64,000 nt of DNA from Aphodosoma sp045658305 (GCA_045658305.1 JAZOUT010000087.1:4327-68326); one strand, 5' to 3'. Positions 20,046 to 29,416 are shown, numbered from the stretch's first letter. Numbers and translations are program-made. The notes: a model not told the origin generated them from the letters alone.

Positions 20046-21947
20046 TTATTTCAATGCATCAAGGTTTTGTTGGTTTTGAGATTGTTTACCTTCTGCGGTG
20101 TACATATAATCGATACGCTCAGCATAGGCTTTCTCAATTTTACCACGTACCATCTTCATTGTGCTGTTGATCATTTGGTTTTGTTCAGTAAATGGCTCTG
20201 CCAATACAGCAAAAGCACTAGGAAGCCAACGTTCTGGGAACATACCTTCAAATTCACCACCTTTCTTATATTTAGCCAATTCTTCTTCAAGTTTCTTAAC
20301 TGTTGCTTTGCGACCTTCTTCAGAATCAAGAGTAAGATTGAGATAAGAAAGTTTACGTTTAAGAGCTTCACGATTAGGAACAATCAAAGCAGTTGTGAAA
20401 GGTGATTGGTTATTATAGAGCATCACTTGATCAATATATTTAGATTTTTCAACCAATGCTTCTTCGATACCTTCTGGGCTATATTTTTCGCCATCGCTTG
20501 AGATAAGGAGAGATTTGAAACGACCTTTCACATAGAGAAGACCCTCTTTAGTCATATAACCAAGGTCGCCAGTATAGAGATAACCATCACGAACAGTTTC
20601 GGCAGTGGCTTCAGGGTTTTTCCAATAGCCTTTCATGACGTTTTCGCCTTTGACTACGATTTCGCCCATCTCGCCAAGAGGAAGTTCTTTGCCATCACTA
20701 TCGCAGATTTTGAGTTCGATAGGCTTAACGAGTTTACCACTTGAGCCAAAGCGGTAGAGGTCAGGACCATTAGACGAGAGAACAGGGGTAGCCTCAGAGA
20801 GACCGTAGCCTTGGAACATAGGGATGCCGACACCGACATAGAACTTTTGGAGGTCTTTATCGAGAAGGGCACCGCCACCGATGAAGAAACGGAGTTCGCC
20901 ACCGAAATTGTCGCGGACCTTAGAGAATATAAGTTTGTCGAAAAGAGCTACAAGGGGATAGAGCAAGAGACGAAGACCTTTGCTGTCGAGATTGCTGTCG
21001 CCAAAATAGATTTGACGGAGACGAAGTCCGAAGTTGAATAGGCTGACAGTGAAATTGCCTTTGGCGCGGATTGCTTGCTCAATGTTCTTTTTGAACGTTT
21101 TGGCAAGAGCAGGCACAGAGAGAATGAAGTGAGGGCGCACCTCTTTAATATTAAGAGGTATGTTTTTGAGCGTTTCGAGCGGAGTGCGACCTACTTGCAC
21201 GGTAGCCACAGATGCACCCTTAGACATCATAATATAGAAGCCTACGACGTGAGCGAAACACTGGTCGAGAGGCAGAATGATGAGCGTGCGCCAAGTTTCG
21301 TCGATATTGACAAGCGTGCAAGCTTGCTCGACGTTGGCTGTGTAGTTGCGGTGAGTGAGCACCACACCTTTAGGGTCGGCAGTTGTGCCTGAAGTATAGG
21401 TGATTGTGGCAATATCGTCGTTTTGGAGCGATTTGCCCACGGCGAGGAATTCCTCAAGAGAGTGAGTGTTCATAAACTCATCGCCGAGAGTCATCACGCG
21501 GCTGTAAGAGACTTCGCGCTCTTCGTAGTCTTGAATATCGTCGAGAACGATAATGTATTTGACATTAGGGAGTTGGTCTTTGATAGCGCGGACTTTTTTG
21601 AGTTGAGTGCGCGACACCATAATATATTTCACGTCACCATGTACGAGACGGAAAAGGAGGTCGTTGGACTCTTCGAGCTTGATAGACAAAGGCACATTCA
21701 TCGCACCAGCATAGAACATAGCCAACTCGCCAATAATCCATGAGTTGCGACCCTCGCTAAGAAGCGCCATGCTGTCGCCTTTTTTCACACCAATAGCCTG
21801 AAGACCAGCACCAAGACGATACACTAAAGTTTTTACTTCGGCATAAGTAGTAGGCTCGAATTTGTTAGATGTTTTTTCGAGCAAAAATGTATTGTTAGGG
21901 TATAAACGTACCGATTCCTCGAATAAGTCGACAAGTGTTTTTTTCAT
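20046..21947 (-). CDS. Long-chain fatty-acid-CoA ligase (AMP-forming)
   Basis: Adenylate-forming enzyme of the FadD/ACSL type: activates a fatty acid with ATP to acyl-AMP and transfers it to CoA, at the inner face of the membrane. Length 633 is normal for the Bacteroidetes form. Visible motifs are the AMP-binding loop TYTSGTTADPKGVVLTH (183-199), the A5 motif YGLSEATP (381-388), the A7 motif YLYTGDLG (456-463) and the A8/hinge region GRFKSLLISSDGEKYSPEG (476-494). A GG-rich strand RFFIGGGALL precedes A5. The gene stands alone, with terminator 19997-20020 and a TAACTTTG box at 22023-22030. Exact chain-length preference cannot be read from sequence. Confidence 0.93.
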   Translation of the reverse strand: MKKTLVDLFEESVRLYPNNTFLLEKTSNKFEPTTYAEVKTLVYRLGAGLQAIGVKKGDSMALLSEGRNSWIIGELAMFYAGAMNVPLSIKLEESNDLLFRLVHGDVKYIMVSRTQLKKVRAIKDQLPNVKYIIVLDDIQDYEEREVSYSRVMTLGDEFMNTHSLEEFLAVGKSLQNDDIATITYTSGTTADPKGVVLTHRNYTANVEQACTLVNIDETWRTLIILPLDQCFAHVVGFYIMMSKGASVATVQVGRTPLETLKNIPLNIKEVRPHFILSVPALAKTFKKNIEQAIRAKGNFTVSLFNFGLRLRQIYFGDSNLDSKGLRLLLYPLVALFDKLIFSKVRDNFGGELRFFIGGGALLDKDLQKFYVGVGIPMFQGYGLSEATPVLSSNGPDLYRFGSSGKLVKPIELKICDSDGKELPLGEMGEIVVKGENVMKGYWKNPEATAETVRDGYLYTGDLGYMTKEGLLYVKGRFKSLLISSDGEKYSPEGIEEALVEKSKYIDQVMLYNNQSPFTTALIVPNREALKRKLSYLNLTLDSEEGRKATVKKLEEELAKYKKGGEFEGMFPERWLPSAFAVLAEPFTEQNQMINSTMKMVRGKIEKAYAERIDYMYTAEGKQSQNQQNLDALK

Positions 21948-22022
21948 AAAATTCTAAGTTTTAAGCATTCGATAATAAAATAAAAACTCACCATTTTATC
22001 GAAAATAGTTGATAATAATGTG

Positions 22023-22030
22023 CAAAGTTA
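22023..22030 (-). promoter_or_regulatory. -7 box of the acyl-CoA ligase gene
   Basis: TAACTTTG on the minus strand, 75 bases before the start codon. No clear TTG is found 19-20 bases upstream, so the -33 element is weak or absent. Confidence 0.5.
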
Positions 22031-22104
22031 CTAAAAAATATTAAATGTTGTATAAAAATCATATAAAAATTTAATAGATGGGTGGTAGGATGGTGCGTGC
22101 AGTA

Positions 22105-22178
22105 TGATTTATAGTATATTTATCCTATATTTATGGTATATTTATCCTATATTTATAGTATATTTATGGTATGTTGTG
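22105..22178 (+). repeat. 11-bp minisatellite array, copy 2
   Basis: Units TATAGTATATT, TATCCTATATT, TATGGTATATT, TATCCTATATT, TATAGTATATT and the end TATGGTATGTTGTGG. Same polarity as the copy at 5507-5592. Confidence 0.85.
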
Positions 22179-22246
22179 GGTAGGGAATAAAGAGCAGAGA
22201 GTAGGGAGCAAGGAATACGGAAAAAAGAATAAGGAAAAGGGAGGAG

Positions 22247-22277
22247 TTGCGTGTTTGGATTTTTTTTTGTAACTTTG
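22247..22277 (+). promoter_or_regulatory. Promoter abutting the metal-cluster gene start
   Basis: TTG at 22247-22249, 20-base spacer, TAACTTTG at 22270-22277. The GTG start codon begins only five bases later, so the transcript would have almost no leader (see findings). Confidence 0.7.
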
Positions 22278-22281
22278 CAGC

Positions 22282-22764
22282 GTGAAGAAGTATGTTTTTC
22301 AAATAGTTAGTCTTTGTTTAGCAATGTTCATTGCGTATATTGGTGGTGGATTGAATATCTATCACTATTGTTGCGATGCTTGCGAAAAACATGGACACGA
22401 TATATTTCAGACTATATCGTGCGAAGAGGTGCATGCAGAGCATCATTGCACAGAGGATGATTGCCACCATGAGCATCATAATCACACTCGTATTATAGAA
22501 AATAGAGATGATTTGTGCACTCATTTGATGGCAAATTCGGCTCACTGCGATGTGCATCATGTGGAAGCACCTTATTTTTCACAATCTAATCCTTTGAAAG
22601 TGAACTTTGTGTCACCATTGATTGCGATACACCCTATATCAATGCACAATGCACAATGCATAATGCACAATATTGAGTGCAAGATACAAAGTGAGGCTAT
22701 TCCTTTAGTCCAAATTCTCACAGGACGAGCCATAATTGTGCGAAAATCTGCGTATTTGATTTAG
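22282..22764 (+). CDS. His/Cys-rich exported protein, probable metal binder
   Basis: 160 residues, not a family I can name. GTG start at 22282; the next in-frame ATG is at 22324. The first 25 residues are hydrophobic (signal peptide or anchor), followed by a Cys/His-dense stretch: HYCCDACEKHGHD, then HAEHHCTEDDCHHEHHNH. This composition indicates binding of a soft or borderline transition metal (Cu, Zn, Ni) in the periplasm. It sits 104 bases before a TonB receptor and in line with an HMA-domain protein, so a joint role in metal uptake or defence is likely but inferred. The C-terminal part contains a segment (SMHNAQCIMHN, about residues 120-130) encoded by a copy of the dispersed CAATGCACA repeat, so the tail may be repeat-derived rather than ancestral. 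Confidence 0.75.
   Translation: MKKYVFQIVSLCLAMFIAYIGGGLNIYHYCCDACEKHGHDIFQTISCEEVHAEHHCTEDDCHHEHHNHTRIIENRDDLCTHLMANSAHCDVHHVEAPYFSQSNPLKVNFVSPLIAIHPISMHNAQCIMHNIECKIQSEAIPLVQILTGRAIIVRKSAYLI
22640..22673 (+). repeat. TGCACAATG-family repeat inside the His/Cys-rich gene
   Basis: Tandem CAATGCACA-type units (AATGCACAATGCACAATGCA, then TAATGCACAAT), translated as MHNAQCIMHN. The opposite orientation of the same repeat lies at 22892-22924, so the pair flanks the junction of two genes as an inverted pair. Confidence 0.85.
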
Positions 22765-22868
22765 CCAATAATATAATTAGTTGAATTGGACTAATTAGTC
22801 AAATTGGATAGATTAGATATTAAAAATAAATCACATAATAATTAATTTTCACCCCTACAAAATATATT

Positions 22869-25259
22869 ATGAAAAAAATAATAATGATTGTATTGTGCGT
22901 GATGCATTGTGCATTGTGCATTAACTTGAAAGCTCAAGAGTCGACTGGAGGCACACTTTCGGGTAGCGTGATTGATGAGAACGGCGAACCAGTAATTGGA
23001 GCTGAGATATTTTGGTTAAACTCGACTATCGGTGCGGTTACGGATATTGATGGCAATTTTACTATTCCAATGACTGTGGATAGCCACCACTTGATTTTTA
23101 ATTATTTGTCGTACAAAGCTGATACAGTAGATATTACTAAGGCTTCGATGCCTCTTGTTGTGCAGATGAGCGAAGATACAAAAGAGTTGCAAGAAGTAAC
23201 AGTTGCAGCACGTGGAGCAAGTACGATTGCGAGCCGCGTGAGCGCATTGCAAACTACTAAAATCACTGGTGCAGAGTTGTGTAAAGCGGCTTGTTGCAAC
23301 TTGTCGGAGTCGTTCGAAACTAATGCCTCAGTGGACGTAGCGTATGCTGATGCTGCTACTGGCGCAAAAACAATTAAATTACTCGGTTTGTCAGGCACAT
23401 ACGTTCAGTTGTTGACCGAAAACACTCCAGGAGTGCGTGGTTTGGCTCAAAACTATGGTATGGAATATATCCCTGGTGCTTGGATGGAGAGCATCCAGGT
23501 ATCGAAAGGTACTTCGTCTGTTATAAATGGTTATGAGGCCACTACAGGTCAAATCAATGTTGAATACTTGAAACCTCAAACCCAAGACCCTATTGCGTTG
23601 AATGGTATGGTGAGCACATCGCTTCGCGCTGAGTTGAACGCTACTGGCGGTTGGGATATCAACGAAAAATGGAGCACTGGCGTGTTGGCTCACTACAAAA
23701 ATGAGAGTATGGAACACGACACAAATGGCGACGGATTTATGGATTTGCCAAAAGGTCAACAAGCCAATTTGTTGAATCGTTGGTATATGAAAGATGGTGC
23801 ATATACAGGTCAATACCTCGTGCGAGGCTTGTATGACGAGCGCAATGGCGGTCAGACAATGAAATATATTGACGAAAATGGCATTGCTGACCCATATAAA
23901 ATTGGCATTCGCACATGGCGCATGGATGCGTTTATGAAACAGGGCTATGTGTTTGATGAAGCAAAAGGTACAAGTATCGGGATTATTGCAAGTGGTTCGT
24001 ACCACAATCAACACAACGTATATGGTCATCGCGTGTATGATGGCGTACAAGGCAACTTCTATTTGAATGCTATGTTCCAAACATATTTTGATGAAACTGA
24101 CAAACACAAAATCACTGCGGGTTTGAGCCTCAATTATGATAACTATAAAGAAGGGATGATATCAGACAAGGCGGAGTTTATACTATCATACGATAATAAT
24201 CCGATGGGAGATTCACCAGATGCACCTGCTGGATTACCATTAGGTGATTACACTAAACTATTAGATATGACTCGCGATGAATGGACTCCGGGTGTATTTG
24301 CAGAATACTCATTGAAAGTAGATGAAAAATTGTCGCTTTTGGCAGGTGTTCGTGGCGATTATAGCACACAGTATGGATTCTTTGTAACACCACGTTTCAA
24401 CGTGCGCTACTCGCCATGGGAATGGTGGAACTTGCGCGGTTCGGTGGGTATGGGCTATCGCTCGCCTAACTTGTTGAGCGACCACGCTTCAGTGTTACCT
24501 TCGTCGAGAACAATAGCAATTGAAAGCGATGTATTAAAACAAGAACGTGCAGTAAATGCAGGTGCAAGCACTACGTTCTATATTCCTATTGCGGGTCGCG
24601 AATTGCAAATTACGGCAGACTACTACTACACTCATTTCTTGGAATGTATGGTTGTAGATATGGACTCTGACCCATATACTGTTATATTCTCTAACCTCAC
24701 AGAGGAGGGCGTAGAAGGAGGCAAAAAACCTCGCTCGTATGCAGGCAACTTCCAAGTAGAGGCATCGATGGAGGTGTTGAAAGGTTGGACTATGACACTC
24801 GCCTACCGTATGTCGGACGTAAAAAGTACAATCAATGGTGAATTACGCGAAAAACCTCTTACAAACCGCTATAAAGCACTCATCACAACTTCGTATATGA
24901 CACCACTAAAACACTGGCAATTCGACGTTACAGCACAATTTAATGGTGGTGGTCGTATGCCTGATAATTTTTATAAAGGCAATGAATCACTTCGTCCATC
25001 ATGGACTATCGACCGTGGCAATGGTCAATATGATTTTCCTTGGCATGCGCAGTTGATGGCTCAAGTAACTCGTTATTTCCGCACATGGAGTATCTATGTC
25101 GGAGGCGAGAATATCACTAACTTTACACAAGATACACCTATTATTGGCGCCGGTGACCCATACGGACAAAACTTTGATGCATCAATGGCTTGGGGACCTA
25201 TCCATGGATGGAAAGTGTATGCAGGCTTCCGTTGGGCTTTGAACCGTAAGGAAAAATAA
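22869..25259 (+). CDS. TonB-dependent outer membrane receptor, probable metal/metallophore transporter
   Basis: 796 residues. Signal peptide MKKIIMIVLCVMHCALC, cleaved near NLKAQ. Residues of about 27-100 form a carboxypeptidase-regulatory-like beta domain (GSVIDENGEPVIGAEI, GAVTDIDGNFTI). The plug follows (about 115-240; LLTENTPGVRGLAQNYGM, IQVSKGTSSVINGYEATTG), then a beta-barrel to the C-terminus, which ends GFRWALNRKEK without the usual aromatic terminal residue. TonB energy would drive import across the outer membrane. The flanking His/Cys-rich and HMA genes suggest the cargo is a metal or metal complex. The plug contains a rare CKAACCNLSESF segment with three cysteines, which might bind metal. 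The hydrophobic core of the signal peptide is encoded by a dispersed repeat. Confidence 0.9.
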   Translation: MKKIIMIVLCVMHCALCINLKAQESTGGTLSGSVIDENGEPVIGAEIFWLNSTIGAVTDIDGNFTIPMTVDSHHLIFNYLSYKADTVDITKASMPLVVQMSEDTKELQEVTVAARGASTIASRVSALQTTKITGAELCKAACCNLSESFETNASVDVAYADAATGAKTIKLLGLSGTYVQLLTENTPGVRGLAQNYGMEYIPGAWMESIQVSKGTSSVINGYEATTGQINVEYLKPQTQDPIALNGMVSTSLRAELNATGGWDINEKWSTGVLAHYKNESMEHDTNGDGFMDLPKGQQANLLNRWYMKDGAYTGQYLVRGLYDERNGGQTMKYIDENGIADPYKIGIRTWRMDAFMKQGYVFDEAKGTSIGIIASGSYHNQHNVYGHRVYDGVQGNFYLNAMFQTYFDETDKHKITAGLSLNYDNYKEGMISDKAEFILSYDNNPMGDSPDAPAGLPLGDYTKLLDMTRDEWTPGVFAEYSLKVDEKLSLLAGVRGDYSTQYGFFVTPRFNVRYSPWEWWNLRGSVGMGYRSPNLLSDHASVLPSSRTIAIESDVLKQERAVNAGASTTFYIPIAGRELQITADYYYTHFLECMVVDMDSDPYTVIFSNLTEEGVEGGKKPRSYAGNFQVEASMEVLKGWTMTLAYRMSDVKSTINGELREKPLTNRYKALITTSYMTPLKHWQFDVTAQFNGGGRMPDNFYKGNESLRPSWTIDRGNGQYDFPWHAQLMAQVTRYFRTWSIYVGGENITNFTQDTPIIGAGDPYGQNFDASMAWGPIHGWKVYAGFRWALNRKEK
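22892..22924 (+). repeat. GTGCATTGT-family repeat encoding a signal-peptide core
   Basis: Units GATGCATTGTGCATTGTGCA and TTAA run through codons of the TonB receptor leader, giving VMHCALCI. Inverse orientation of the copy at 22640-22673. Confidence 0.8.
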
Positions 25260-25362
25260 TTGAGTGATTAAACTTAATTTAATACATATAGTCTAATCAT
25301 ATAAACAGAATATTTAATAATAACAACGGACACGGGATACGTGTTCAAACAAACTCTAAAAT

Positions 25363-25731
25363 ATGAAAAAAGTATTTCTTACACTTGCTCTTGCAGCAGG
25401 TATTTCGGTAGCCGTAATGGCAGAAAAACAGACAGTGCGCCTTTATGTTCCTGAAATGGAATGTGACAATTGTAAAGGTAAAGTAGAAAATGTATTGGCT
25501 TATGAAAAAGGAGTAAAAAAACTTAATTTCGATGTAGCTCACCGCATCGTAACAATCGTATTCGAAGACAAACGCACTAACGTAGAAAAACTTCAAGCAG
25601 CTTTAATGAAATATATTAAATATGAATCAAAAGAGTTGAAAGAAGGCGACCACGTAGAGTGCAACCACGAACACCATCATGGACACGACCACGGTCATGG
25701 ACATAATCACGACCACGGACATAAACACTAA
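25363..25731 (+). CDS. Periplasmic HMA-domain metal-binding protein with His-rich tail
   Basis: 122 residues. Signal peptide MKKVFLTLALAAGISVAVMA (1-20), then a heavy-metal-associated ferredoxin-like domain (about 24-92) with the metal site MECDNCKGK, cysteines 34 and 37 in CxxC spacing. The tail from about residue 96 is H-x-H/D/G repeats (CNHEHHHGHDHGHGH), giving at least 13 histidines. The family carries Cu(I) or similar ions; the His tail could store Ni, Zn or Cu. Same strand and 103 bases after the TonB receptor, followed by a strong terminator, so it closes the metal-handling cluster. Which metal cannot be decided from sequence. Confidence 0.88.
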   Translation: MKKVFLTLALAAGISVAVMAEKQTVRLYVPEMECDNCKGKVENVLAYEKGVKKLNFDVAHRIVTIVFEDKRTNVEKLQAALMKYIKYESKELKEGDHVECNHEHHHGHDHGHGHNHDHGHKH

Positions 25732-25752
25732 ATAAATCACCACTTGTAAAAA

Positions 25753-25788
25753 AAAAGTCCATTTCGATTAACATCGAAATGGACTTTT
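25753..25788. terminator. Bidirectional terminator
   Basis: Perfect 16-bp stem with loop TAAC between two convergent genes. A-run on the left and T-run on the right allow termination in both directions. Confidence 0.9.
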
Positions 25789-25803
25789 ATAGTATTGATC
25801 ATA

Positions 25804-28800
25804 TTATTGTACGAACACTTTAGCTACACCTACAGCAGTTCTTACCAAATAAACACCTGCTGGCAAACCAACTACATTCATACGATTTTCACCTCGCATT
25901 ACCAACTGTCCGTTTATATTGAAAATGTACATATCTCCTTCTGCCACCAAATCATCACCTTCGAACCAAACTACCATCTGCGAATTATCTACAATATTTT
26001 CCACATTATCTGCCTCTGGCTCTACTACCTCTTCAAAAGTCTCAAACCACAAACGTATATCGTTCGCTTCTTCCATTACCCATGGAGAATCAATATTTTC
26101 ACCAAATACAAAACCATGCTCTACTAACCATTCTGTAGTCATCAATGAGCGTGCCATTGTAGCACCTTCTGTAGTTGTATCATTCAACTCTATTGTCGTA
26201 TCAATTGCCGCCAAATCTGACACTACATAATTATTTTTCAAGCATTTTTCAGGATCATTATAAATTTTTCCTCCTGAATCTAAATTATCCCAATCATATT
26301 CAAAACTATCTCCATTTGAATAACCGACTATACGATGCGCATACAATTCTACATCAATAGGCACTTTTATATCTTCGATAGCCACAATATTGTTAGCCAC
26401 CAAAGCATATACCGAATCAGATAATGTACTACCCATAGCACCTATTACACCCCCTACTTTTACAACATTTGCATTATCACTCAATTCCATAGTGCCTTCT
26501 ACATAGCAATTCAATACATACGAACGGTCGCTTGTTCCGACAATACCACCAGCAGTTCCTTTAGTATAAATATCTGCTGTAACATGGCAATTATTAATCA
26601 CATCATCAGCACCAGACACAGATACAATACCACCGGCTTCTATACCTGCCTCAATATTTCCATCAAAAGCACAAGCAGAAATCTTAGTCGATGTTGCTAT
26701 TTTACCTGCAATACCGCCGACACTTTCTGCTATTGGAGCATAAATATTAGCATACGACATAGAACAACCCTCTATATTCGCATACAATGAAACATCCCCA
26801 ACAATACCACCCAACACACCATTAAAACCATCCAATCCAACAATATACGGACATACGACATGCACATTACTGATTCTACAACCATAACCCGCACCTGACT
26901 CAGCAAAGGTACCCACCACCTCATTAGCCAAAATACCTATACCTATAGCATCAGTAAACATCGAAGCCGACAATACAGAATTACGCAAAACAATATTTTC
27001 CACTACTGCCGAATCACGCAAAGAACGGAACAATCCACAATCATCCAACACAAGATTTCTAATCTCAAAATTACCACCATCCAATTTACCCGTAAACTCA
27101 CCAACAACACCACCAAATACAGCATTCATAAAGTCAATATCATTAACTACCTTATAATAAGCATCAAGATCATTATCTATTTTAGTAAAATCATAGGCAC
27201 ATGCTATTTCATAAGGATTTTCAGCTGTACCCTCTCCCTTCATATCTGCAACATTCAAAGGCAACTCTGTATATTGAAGCATAATTGTCCTTCCGTCACT
27301 GTAAGGGCACATCAATAATGGTTTTATATGCGTATTCAACAAACAAATCGAACCCAAATCCCCTCCTTTTGTAGCATCAGAACCAAGCTCAAGCAACATT
27401 TCACCATTTGTACTACAAATAGCCAAAACCTTATCTTTCGCATCCGAATTTTTACGAGTTTTAGTCAACAGCACCATATACTCTCTCTCATCATCGCTAT
27501 TAAACAAATGAGGATTCAATGCCTCTGTCGTAATATTAAACATCGCATTCTCAACTCCCTTACCCAAATTCAACACATCATAACGATCAAACGAACCATC
27601 TTTATCAAACCAAGCTATTCTATGTTGAGCCGAACCATCTTTCGTTCCCTCACCTTGCAACAAAGCAACAGCATACTGATACGAAGTCCCCTTTCCATAA
27701 CGGTCAATTGAAGACGACAATACCACCTCATCTTTTGTCACTACAGGCAACTCCGCCACCACATCGCATGCCGGAAAATCCACAAACGTAAACACTCCAT
27801 ACTCTCCCTCTTCTCTCGCAAACATCCATTGGTCTGAGTGCCCAACAATCGAACCCATCATCCTACTACTTATCACATTATTCGCAATATCTTTCAATTT
27901 ATTACCCTCCACATCATACAATTTATACGACGTAACATAACTATCCGAACTTGTTTGATAATTCTTTTCAGTAATAATATAGGCAGGTGCATCACCTCCA
28001 TTATAATTAACAAACACATCACCCGACATATTCAAACTACCCAAATGTGGAAACGAATACAAATATTCAAGACTCAATTCCACAGGAATCTTAGTCTCAT
28101 ACTTAAGCCCAAATTTATCATCATAATACTTAACAACCAAACTATTCCCCTCATTAACAATCATATCCTGATTCACATCTTCTGGAATTGTGAAATAAGG
28201 CTTTTCATATTGTACCAACACATAATTAGCCTTACCCCCATTGTTCACCATCAAAATTGGCGAAGGCTCCTCGCCCGACGACGAAATATATTTATAATCC
28301 ACCGTAAACGTATGTTTCTTCTCTGCCTTATAATCCGAAAAATAAGTCGCCTTTGTATACACATCATAATGATACAACAAACTATTATCATCGCCCCTCT
28401 CTTCTCTTTGAAACACCATTGTGTACGCCTCGCTATACGAATTCACCGACATATTCTCTGCCATATGAAACGTCCCCTCTATATCATACAACCTCGTAGC
28501 CTCACCATCTGTCAACGAATATATATAATGCAAATACTTACCCTTATAATCCAACGTATTAGCATACACAAACACCATCACCTCATAATTATTATCCTGA
28601 TTGAAGAACTTTTTAGTCAAATAAGGCTGCACATTCACCATTCTCACACCAGTCGCACCCTCCACATTCAAACTATCCGCAATCGCACTAACCAACCTAT
28701 TCTCCCCATCATAAATCTTCACTTCCATATAGGTATAATACCCATTCTCCTCCTCAAACGAAGTAGTATACACCCAGTCCAAACCATCAGGACCATTCAA

Positions 28801-28914
28801 AAAACCATAGCCCATAGCCGGACCAATCGTTATCGTTTGCAACTCAGCAGACACACCGCCCACCACAGCAAACATTGCCACAACAGCAACAAATAAACGT
28901 AGAAATCTTTTCAT
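25804..28914 (-). CDS. T9SS-secreted protein with GLUG-type repeats
   Basis: 1036 residues. Signal peptide MKRFLRLFVAVVAMFAVVGGVSA. The first 500 or so residues are a beta-rich region of no recognised family. Near residue 560 begins 'GTAENPYEIACAYDF', the usual lead into GLUG-motif regions, followed by repeats with G-G-I-[VA]-G (VLGGIVGDVS, VGGIAGKIAT, AGGIVGTSD, VGGVIGAMG) up to about 850. The C-terminus (YIFNINGQLVMRG, LPAGVYLVRTA, AKVFVQ) is a type-A T9SS sorting tail. Expected to be on the surface or released. GLUG repeats are found in secreted proteases and adhesins, but no protease domain is visible. It converges with the HMA gene; promoter at 28950-28980. Function unknown. Confidence 0.88.
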   Translation of the reverse strand: MKRFLRLFVAVVAMFAVVGGVSAELQTITIGPAMGYGFLNGPDGLDWVYTTSFEEENGYYTYMEVKIYDGENRLVSAIADSLNVEGATGVRMVNVQPYLTKKFFNQDNNYEVMVFVYANTLDYKGKYLHYIYSLTDGEATRLYDIEGTFHMAENMSVNSYSEAYTMVFQREERGDDNSLLYHYDVYTKATYFSDYKAEKKHTFTVDYKYISSSGEEPSPILMVNNGGKANYVLVQYEKPYFTIPEDVNQDMIVNEGNSLVVKYYDDKFGLKYETKIPVELSLEYLYSFPHLGSLNMSGDVFVNYNGGDAPAYIITEKNYQTSSDSYVTSYKLYDVEGNKLKDIANNVISSRMMGSIVGHSDQWMFAREEGEYGVFTFVDFPACDVVAELPVVTKDEVVLSSSIDRYGKGTSYQYAVALLQGEGTKDGSAQHRIAWFDKDGSFDRYDVLNLGKGVENAMFNITTEALNPHLFNSDDEREYMVLLTKTRKNSDAKDKVLAICSTNGEMLLELGSDATKGGDLGSICLLNTHIKPLLMCPYSDGRTIMLQYTELPLNVADMKGEGTAENPYEIACAYDFTKIDNDLDAYYKVVNDIDFMNAVFGGVVGEFTGKLDGGNFEIRNLVLDDCGLFRSLRDSAVVENIVLRNSVLSASMFTDAIGIGILANEVVGTFAESGAGYGCRISNVHVVCPYIVGLDGFNGVLGGIVGDVSLYANIEGCSMSYANIYAPIAESVGGIAGKIATSTKISACAFDGNIEAGIEAGGIVSVSGADDVINNCHVTADIYTKGTAGGIVGTSDRSYVLNCYVEGTMELSDNANVVKVGGVIGAMGSTLSDSVYALVANNIVAIEDIKVPIDVELYAHRIVGYSNGDSFEYDWDNLDSGGKIYNDPEKCLKNNYVVSDLAAIDTTIELNDTTTEGATMARSLMTTEWLVEHGFVFGENIDSPWVMEEANDIRLWFETFEEVVEPEADNVENIVDNSQMVVWFEGDDLVAEGDMYIFNINGQLVMRGENRMNVVGLPAGVYLVRTAVGVAKVFVQ

Positions 28915-28949
28915 AGTATATAGTTTTAATTACAATATTTCCTAAACTA

Positions 28950-28980
28950 CAAAGTTACAAAAAACTTTTGAATCTCGCAA
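28950..28980 (-). promoter_or_regulatory. Promoter of the GLUG protein gene
   Basis: Minus-strand TAACTTTG at 28950-28957 and TTG at 28978-28980, spacing 20, about 36 bases before the start codon. Confidence 0.7.
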
Positions 28981-29123
28981 CCCACCCACCAACCCTTAGA
29001 CTAAAAAATAATAGTTCCGCAGCACGCCCTATCCGCCCAATCCCCCGACCAAACAACAGTAGAGACGTAGCCCGCTACGTCTCCAAAAAGCAAAACCTCC
29101 AATCAGCCGCAAGGCTGACCCCA

Positions 29124-29163
29124 CCAGACAAGCGCAGCGTTCCAGAATCTCTGGAATATCCGC
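29124..29163 (+). repeat. 40-bp dispersed repeat, copy 1
   Basis: CCAGACAAGCGCAGCGTTCC followed by AGAATCTCTGGAATATCCGC. 37 of 40 bases match the reverse complement of 59106-59145. The inner TTCCAGAATCTCTGGAA is itself near-palindromic. Confidence 0.85.
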
Positions 29164-29246
29164 CCCAAAACACCCCAAAGCCCACCATCTTCCCTACTCC
29201 CTGCACCCTATTCCCTGCTCCTTATCAACTCCCATACCTCACCCAT

Positions 29247-29317
29247 ACTACAACATACAATAAATATACTATAAATATAGGATAAATATATCATAAATAT
29301 ACTATAAACATACCATA
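29247..29317 (-). repeat. 11-bp minisatellite array, copy 3
   Basis: Read on the minus strand: units TATAGTATATT, TATGATATATT, TATCCTATATT and others, ending TATGTTGTAG. Opposite polarity to copies 1, 2 and 6. Confidence 0.85.
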
Positions 29318-29386
29318 ACCCTATCCTCTCCCTCCCCTCACCCACCCCAATCACAAAAATCCACACACACCAACACACAACAAAAA

Positions 29387-29416
29387 AATAGAGGCGCAAC
29401 ACATTGCGCCTCTATT
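29387..29416 (-). terminator. Terminator of the 1793-residue protein gene
   Basis: Perfect 13-bp stem AATAGAGGCGCAA / TTGCGCCTCTATT with loop CACA, followed on the minus strand by TTTTTT. Member of the recurring terminator family. Confidence 0.9.

Larger units (their letters stand above)
21948..22281. other. Divergent intergenic region between acyl-CoA ligase and metal cluster
   Basis: No gene in about 330 bases. It contains the minus-strand -7 box (22023-22030), an 11-bp minisatellite array (22105-22178), a G-rich degenerate repeat of GGGAATA/GGGAGCA-like units (22178-22245) also met near 29187-29223 in the opposite orientation, and the promoter of the next gene. Confidence 0.7.

Noticed and set aside
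27838..28896. A 352-codon open frame on the plus strand
   Set aside because: Extreme Ile/His/Arg composition, typical of an antisense shadow of the GLUG protein gene.
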